From: an uncultured Eubacteriales bacterium
Lineage (GTDB): Bacteria; Bacillota; Clostridia; Christensenellales; Aristaeellaceae
Length of the DNA stretch: 9,416 bases
Assembly (NCBI GenBank): GCA_900553315.1
Contig: USCW01000053.1
Span: forward strand, 1-9,416
Direction of reading: 5' to 3'
The notes below the pieces were generated by a model. It was not told the DNA's origin, did not search any database, and was given only the letters and a program-made list of their open reading frames with translations. The translations under genes and the position numbers were made by a program. This document shows positions 6,103-9,416 of this stretch, piece by piece (positions within the stretch are counted from its first letter, which is position 1; each line of letters starts with the position of its first letter).

Positions 6103-9100
6103 ATGGTGCACGAGGTTCAAATGGGGAAGCTCCGTAAGCGTATGAGCTTCTCGCGCATCGATGAGGTTCTGGACATGCCCGATCTGATCGAGGTTCAGAA
6201 AAACTCGTACCGACGCTTCCTGGAAACGGATCTTCGTGAGGTCTTGGCCGATGTTTCACCGATTACCGACTACAACGGGAATCTGGTGCTCGAATTTGTA
6301 GATTACTCGCTGGATGAACCGAAAAACACGGTGGAACGCTGCAAGGAACGCGATATGACCTATGCCGCGCCCCTGAAGGTGTTTGCGCGCCTGAAGAACC
6401 GCGAAACCGGCGAAATCAAGGAGTCCGACGTCTTCATGGGCGATTTCCCCCTGATGACCGACACGGGCACCTTCATTATCAATGGCGGCGAGCGCGTCAT
6501 CGTATCTCAGTTGGTTCGTTCTCCCGGCGTCTATTTCGACCGCGTGCTGGACAAGGCCGGCAAGCCCCTGTATTCCTCTCAGATCATTCCCAACCGCGGC
6601 GCGTGGCTGGAATATGAGACGGACAGCAACGACGTGCTGTGGGTGCGTATCGACCGGGCACGCAAGCTGCCCATCACCGTCATCCTGCGTGCGCTGGGCT
6701 GGGGCACGGACGACCAGATCATCGAGCTGATGGGCGAAGATGAGCGGCTGCTGGCCACCATCCAGAAGGGCGACAACGCCAAGACCCGTGAGGAAGGCCT
6801 CATCGAGATCTACAAGCGCCAGAAGCCCGGCGAGCCCGCCAGTCTGGAGAGCGCGACCAACCTGTTCAATTCGCTGTTCTTCGATCCCAAGCGCTATGAC
6901 CTGATGCGCGTGGGTCGTTATAAGTTTAATAAGAAGCTGTCCATCGCCACCCGTATCAACCAGCAGACTGCCGCTGAGGACATCGTTGACCCCTCCTCCG
7001 GCGAAGTGATGGTGAAGAAGGGCGACCGCATCGATCTGGAGACCGCCCGTGCCATTCAGAATGCCGGCGTGAACGAGGTTTGGGTGGACTGCGAGGGCAA
7101 TATCCGCAAGGTCATCGGCAACAACTTCGTGGATGCATCCTGCTACCTGCCCTTCAACCCGAAGGAAGCGGGCATCCTTGAGATGGTTCACCTGCCCACC
7201 CTGAAGAAGATCATGGAGAGCGTGGAGCCGGATCAGCTGCTGGAGGCCGTGAAGGAGAATGTTTCTTCGCTGGTGCCCAAGCACATCATTGCCGACGACA
7301 TCGTTGCCTCCATCAGCTATCTGCTGGGTCTGCCCTATGGTCTGGGCTTTACTGACGACATCGACCATCTGGGCAACCGTCGTCTGCGCTCCGTGGGCGA
7401 GCTGCTGCAGAACCAGATCCGCATTGGTCTGAGCCGTCTGGAGCGCGTGGTGCGTGAGCGCATGAGCATTCAGGATTCCAGCGACGTGCGTCCCGGCGAC
7501 CTGATCAACATTCGCCCGGTCAGCGCGGCCATCAAGGAATTCTTCGGTTCCTCTCAGTTGAGCCAGTTCATGGATCAGCCCAACCCGCTGGCTGAATTGA
7601 CGCACAAGCGCCGTCTGAGCGCTCTGGGCCCCGGCGGTCTGAACCGTGACCGTGCCTCCTTCGAGGTCCGCGACGTTCACTACAGCCATTATGCCCGTAT
7701 CTGCCCCATTGAAACGCCTGAAGGCCCGAACATCGGTCTGATCGGCTCTCTGGCCACTTACGCGCGCATTAATGAGTATGGCTTTATCGAGGCTCCCTAT
7801 CGCAAGGTAGACAAGGTGAACGGTCGTGTGACGGATGAAATCTGCTACATGACCGCCGATGAAGAGGACTTCTACAAGGTCGCTACGGCGAACGAGCCCC
7901 TGAATCCCGATGGAACCTTTGTCAAGGATCGCATCATGGTTCGTGACAAGGCTGAGATCATTGAGGTGCCCGTCAGTCAGGTGGACTATATCGACGTAAG
8001 CCCCCGTCAGGTCGTGTCCGTGGCTACGGCCATGGTTCCCTTCCTGGAAAACGACGACGCTACCCGCGCTCTGATGGGTTCCAACATGCAGCGCCAGGCT
8101 GTGCCGCTGCTGGTGCCTGAGGCTCCGCTGGTCGCTACCGGTATGGAATATCGTGCGGCACATGACTCCGGCGTGGTCATTCTGGCCAAGGAAAGCGGCG
8201 TTGTGGATAAGGTCAGCGGCGACGAAATCATCATCAAGGACGAGCATGGCGAACGCCACCGTTATCACCTGACCAAGTTTGCCCGCTCCAACCAGGGCAC
8301 CTGCATCAATCAGCGCCCCGTGGTTTCCGCAGGCCAGAAGATCGAAAAGGGCGACCTGCTGGCGGACGGTCCTTCCACCGAAAAGGGCGAGATCGGTCTG
8401 GGCCGCAACGCTCTGATCGGCTTTATGACGTGGGAAGGCTACAACTACGAGGACGCCGTGCTGATCAGTGAGAAGCTGGTCAAGGAAGACCTGTACACCT
8501 CCATTCATATTGAGGAGTTCGAGTCCGAGGCCCGCGAAACCAAGCTGGGACCGGAGGAGATCACCCGCGATATTCCCAACGTCAGCGATGACGCAGTGAA
8601 GGATCTTGATGAAGGCGGCATTATCCGCATCGGCGCCGAGGTTCACACCGGCGATATTCTGGTCGGCAAGGTAACGCCCAAGGGCGAGACCGAGCTGACC
8701 GCCGAGGAACGTCTGCTGCGCGCCATCTTCGGTGAAAAGGCCCGCGAGGTGCGCGACACCTCCCTGCGTGTGCCCCACGGCGAGGGCGGCATCGTGGTGG
8801 ATGTGAAGATTTTCACCCGAGAGAACAAGGACGAGCTGTCCCCCGGCGTGAGTATGATGGTTCGCGTCTACATTGCTCAGAAGCGTAAGATTTCCGTGGG
8901 TGACAAGATGGCAGGCCGTCACGGCAACAAGGGCGTTGTGTCCCGCATTCTGCGTGAGGAGGACATGCCCTTCCTGCCCGACGGTACGCCCCTGCAGATC
9001 GTGCTGAATCCTCTGGGCGTGCCTTCCCGTATGAATCTGGGACAGGTGCTGGAGGTTCACTTGGGTCTGGCTTGTCGTGCGCTGGGCTGGCACATTGCCA

Positions 9101-9416
9101 CCCCCGTATTCGACGGCGCGACCTATGAAGAGATTCGTGAGTGCTTGGAAAAGGCTGGCGCGACCATGGCTGCGCCCGTTGATCTGAATGATCCGCACAT
9201 GACGATGAACTTCTTCCATAACGGCAAGCCCCTTCGCCTTGACCTGAACGACGAGGATCGGCAGCTGTTCTACAACGGCAAGCTGCGTCTGCGCGACGGC
9301 CGCACCGGCAACTACTTCGAGAACCCCGTGACGGTCGGCATCATGTACTTCCTGAAGCTGCACCATCTGGTCGACGATAAGATCCATGCCCGTTCCACCG
9401 GCCCCTACTCGCTGGT
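6103..9416 (+). CDS. rpoB: RNA polymerase beta subunit, C-terminus beyond window
   Basis: RpoB forms one pincer and part of the catalytic centre of RNA polymerase. There are 1104 complete codons, and the frame is open at the edge; by comparison with clostridial RpoB roughly the last 100-150 residues are missing. Landmarks are RVIVSQLVRSPGVYF (about 130-144), the rifampicin pocket GSSQLSQFMDQ to LSALGPGG (482-511), CPIETPEGPNIGLI (534-547), and GDKMAGRHGNKG (933-944), where Lys935 and Lys943 align with active-site Lys1065 and Lys1073 of E. coli. Pocket residues Gln488, Asp491, His501, Arg504 and Ser506 are the sensitive-type ones (E. coli 513, 516, 526, 529, 531). ATG at 6103 is chosen because MVHEVQ resembles the MVHPVQ start of relatives and AAGGGGTGA (6085-6093) lies 9 nt upstream; an in-frame ATG at 6121 is an alternative. 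rpoC is expected to follow but is not seen. Confidence 0.98.
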   Translation, partial: MVHEVQMGKLRKRMSFSRIDEVLDMPDLIEVQKNSYRRFLETDLREVLADVSPITDYNGNLVLEFVDYSLDEPKNTVERCKERDMTYAAPLKVFARLKNRETGEIKESDVFMGDFPLMTDTGTFIINGGERVIVSQLVRSPGVYFDRVLDKAGKPLYSSQIIPNRGAWLEYETDSNDVLWVRIDRARKLPITVILRALGWGTDDQIIELMGEDERLLATIQKGDNAKTREEGLIEIYKRQKPGEPASLESATNLFNSLFFDPKRYDLMRVGRYKFNKKLSIATRINQQTAAEDIVDPSSGEVMVKKGDRIDLETARAIQNAGVNEVWVDCEGNIRKVIGNNFVDASCYLPFNPKEAGILEMVHLPTLKKIMESVEPDQLLEAVKENVSSLVPKHIIADDIVASISYLLGLPYGLGFTDDIDHLGNRRLRSVGELLQNQIRIGLSRLERVVRERMSIQDSSDVRPGDLINIRPVSAAIKEFFGSSQLSQFMDQPNPLAELTHKRRLSALGPGGLNRDRASFEVRDVHYSHYARICPIETPEGPNIGLIGSLATYARINEYGFIEAPYRKVDKVNGRVTDEICYMTADEEDFYKVATANEPLNPDGTFVKDRIMVRDKAEIIEVPVSQVDYIDVSPRQVVSVATAMVPFLENDDATRALMGSNMQRQAVPLLVPEAPLVATGMEYRAAHDSGVVILAKESGVVDKVSGDEIIIKDEHGERHRYHLTKFARSNQGTCINQRPVVSAGQKIEKGDLLADGPSTEKGEIGLGRNALIGFMTWEGYNYEDAVLISEKLVKEDLYTSIHIEEFESEARETKLGPEEITRDIPNVSDDAVKDLDEGGIIRIGAEVHTGDILVGKVTPKGETELTAEERLLRAIFGEKAREVRDTSLRVPHGEGGIVVDVKIFTRENKDELSPGVSMMVRVYIAQKRKISVGDKMAGRHGNKGVVSRILREEDMPFLPDGTPLQIVLNPLGVPSRMNLGQVLEVHLGLACRALGWHIATPVFDGATYEEIRECLEKAGATMAAPVDLNDPHMTMNFFHNGKPLRLDLNDEDRQLFYNGKLRLRDGRTGNYFENPVTVGIMYFLKLHHLVDDKIHARSTGPYSL

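Noticed and set aside
7540..7640. Possible rifampicin resistance in RpoB
   Set aside because: Residues equivalent to E. coli 513, 516, 526, 529 and 531 are all of the sensitive type. The differences seen (for example Pro at 518, Leu at 530) are at positions I regard as naturally variable.
6256..9387. Open frame of 1043 codons on the minus strand, antisense to rpoB
   Set aside because: Its length is striking, but it lies wholly inside rpoB, has the same low-complexity His/Val/Leu/Gly composition, and follows from codon bias that avoids TTA, CTA and TCA in the sense frame.
1..9416. Mobile elements, CRISPR arrays, tRNA or rRNA genes, or an undescribed defence-type system
   Set aside because: No transposase or integrase, no spaced repeat array, no RNA-gene signature and no cluster of unknown genes is present; nearly all of the window is accounted for by conserved genes.

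Overview
The window is almost entirely conserved information-processing genes of a Firmicutes-type bacterium, most likely class Clostridia. The evidence is an L7Ae-type ribosomal protein (RplGB/YbxF) directly before rpsL, a SpoIID-family protein, an RpoB beginning MVHEVQ (close to the MVHPVQ start I recall for clostridial RpoB), and strong AAGGAGG-type ribosome binding sites. Base composition looks moderately GC-rich with a strong G/C preference at third codon positions. I cannot resolve a genus.

Layout, left to right. Positions 1-3688 hold the str cluster on the minus strand, read leftwards: rplGB (L7Ae-like), rpsL (S12), rpsG (S7), fusA (EF-G), and the first 17 codons of tuf (EF-Tu), cut by the window edge. 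A consensus-like sigma-A promoter (TTGACA, 17 bp, TATGAT) lies just before rplGB and probably drives the whole cluster. The gaps of 73, 204, 57 and 104 bp contain inverted repeats but no terminator with a clear U-tract. Positions 3893-4861 hold a plus-strand SpoIID/LytB-domain protein with a signal peptide, and 4912-5835 a minus-strand exported metallo-beta-lactamase-fold protein of the ComEC C-terminal type. These two converge on a hairpin that can terminate transcription from both sides. From 6103 to the right edge runs rpoB (RNA polymerase beta) on the plus strand, with 1104 codons present and the C-terminus missing. It has its own likely promoter (TTGACA, 17 bp, TAAAAT) and a leader of about 155 nt.

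The gene products act together in gene expression: transcription (RpoB), the decoding centre and head of the 30S subunit (S12, S7), and elongation (EF-G, EF-Tu). The two middle genes encode exported proteins and look functionally unrelated. The most notable features are the organisation and a few residues. The str cluster points away from rpoB, whereas in typical Firmicutes it follows rpoBC on the same strand. S12 carries Arg at position 88, where Lys is usual and where Lys-to-Arg changes cause streptomycin resistance in other bacteria. The intergenic regions also hold repeats and hairpins that could be regulatory. I see no mobile element, CRISPR array, tRNA or rRNA, and no convincing undescribed system. 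The very long open frames antisense to fusA and rpoB are best explained as codon-bias shadows.
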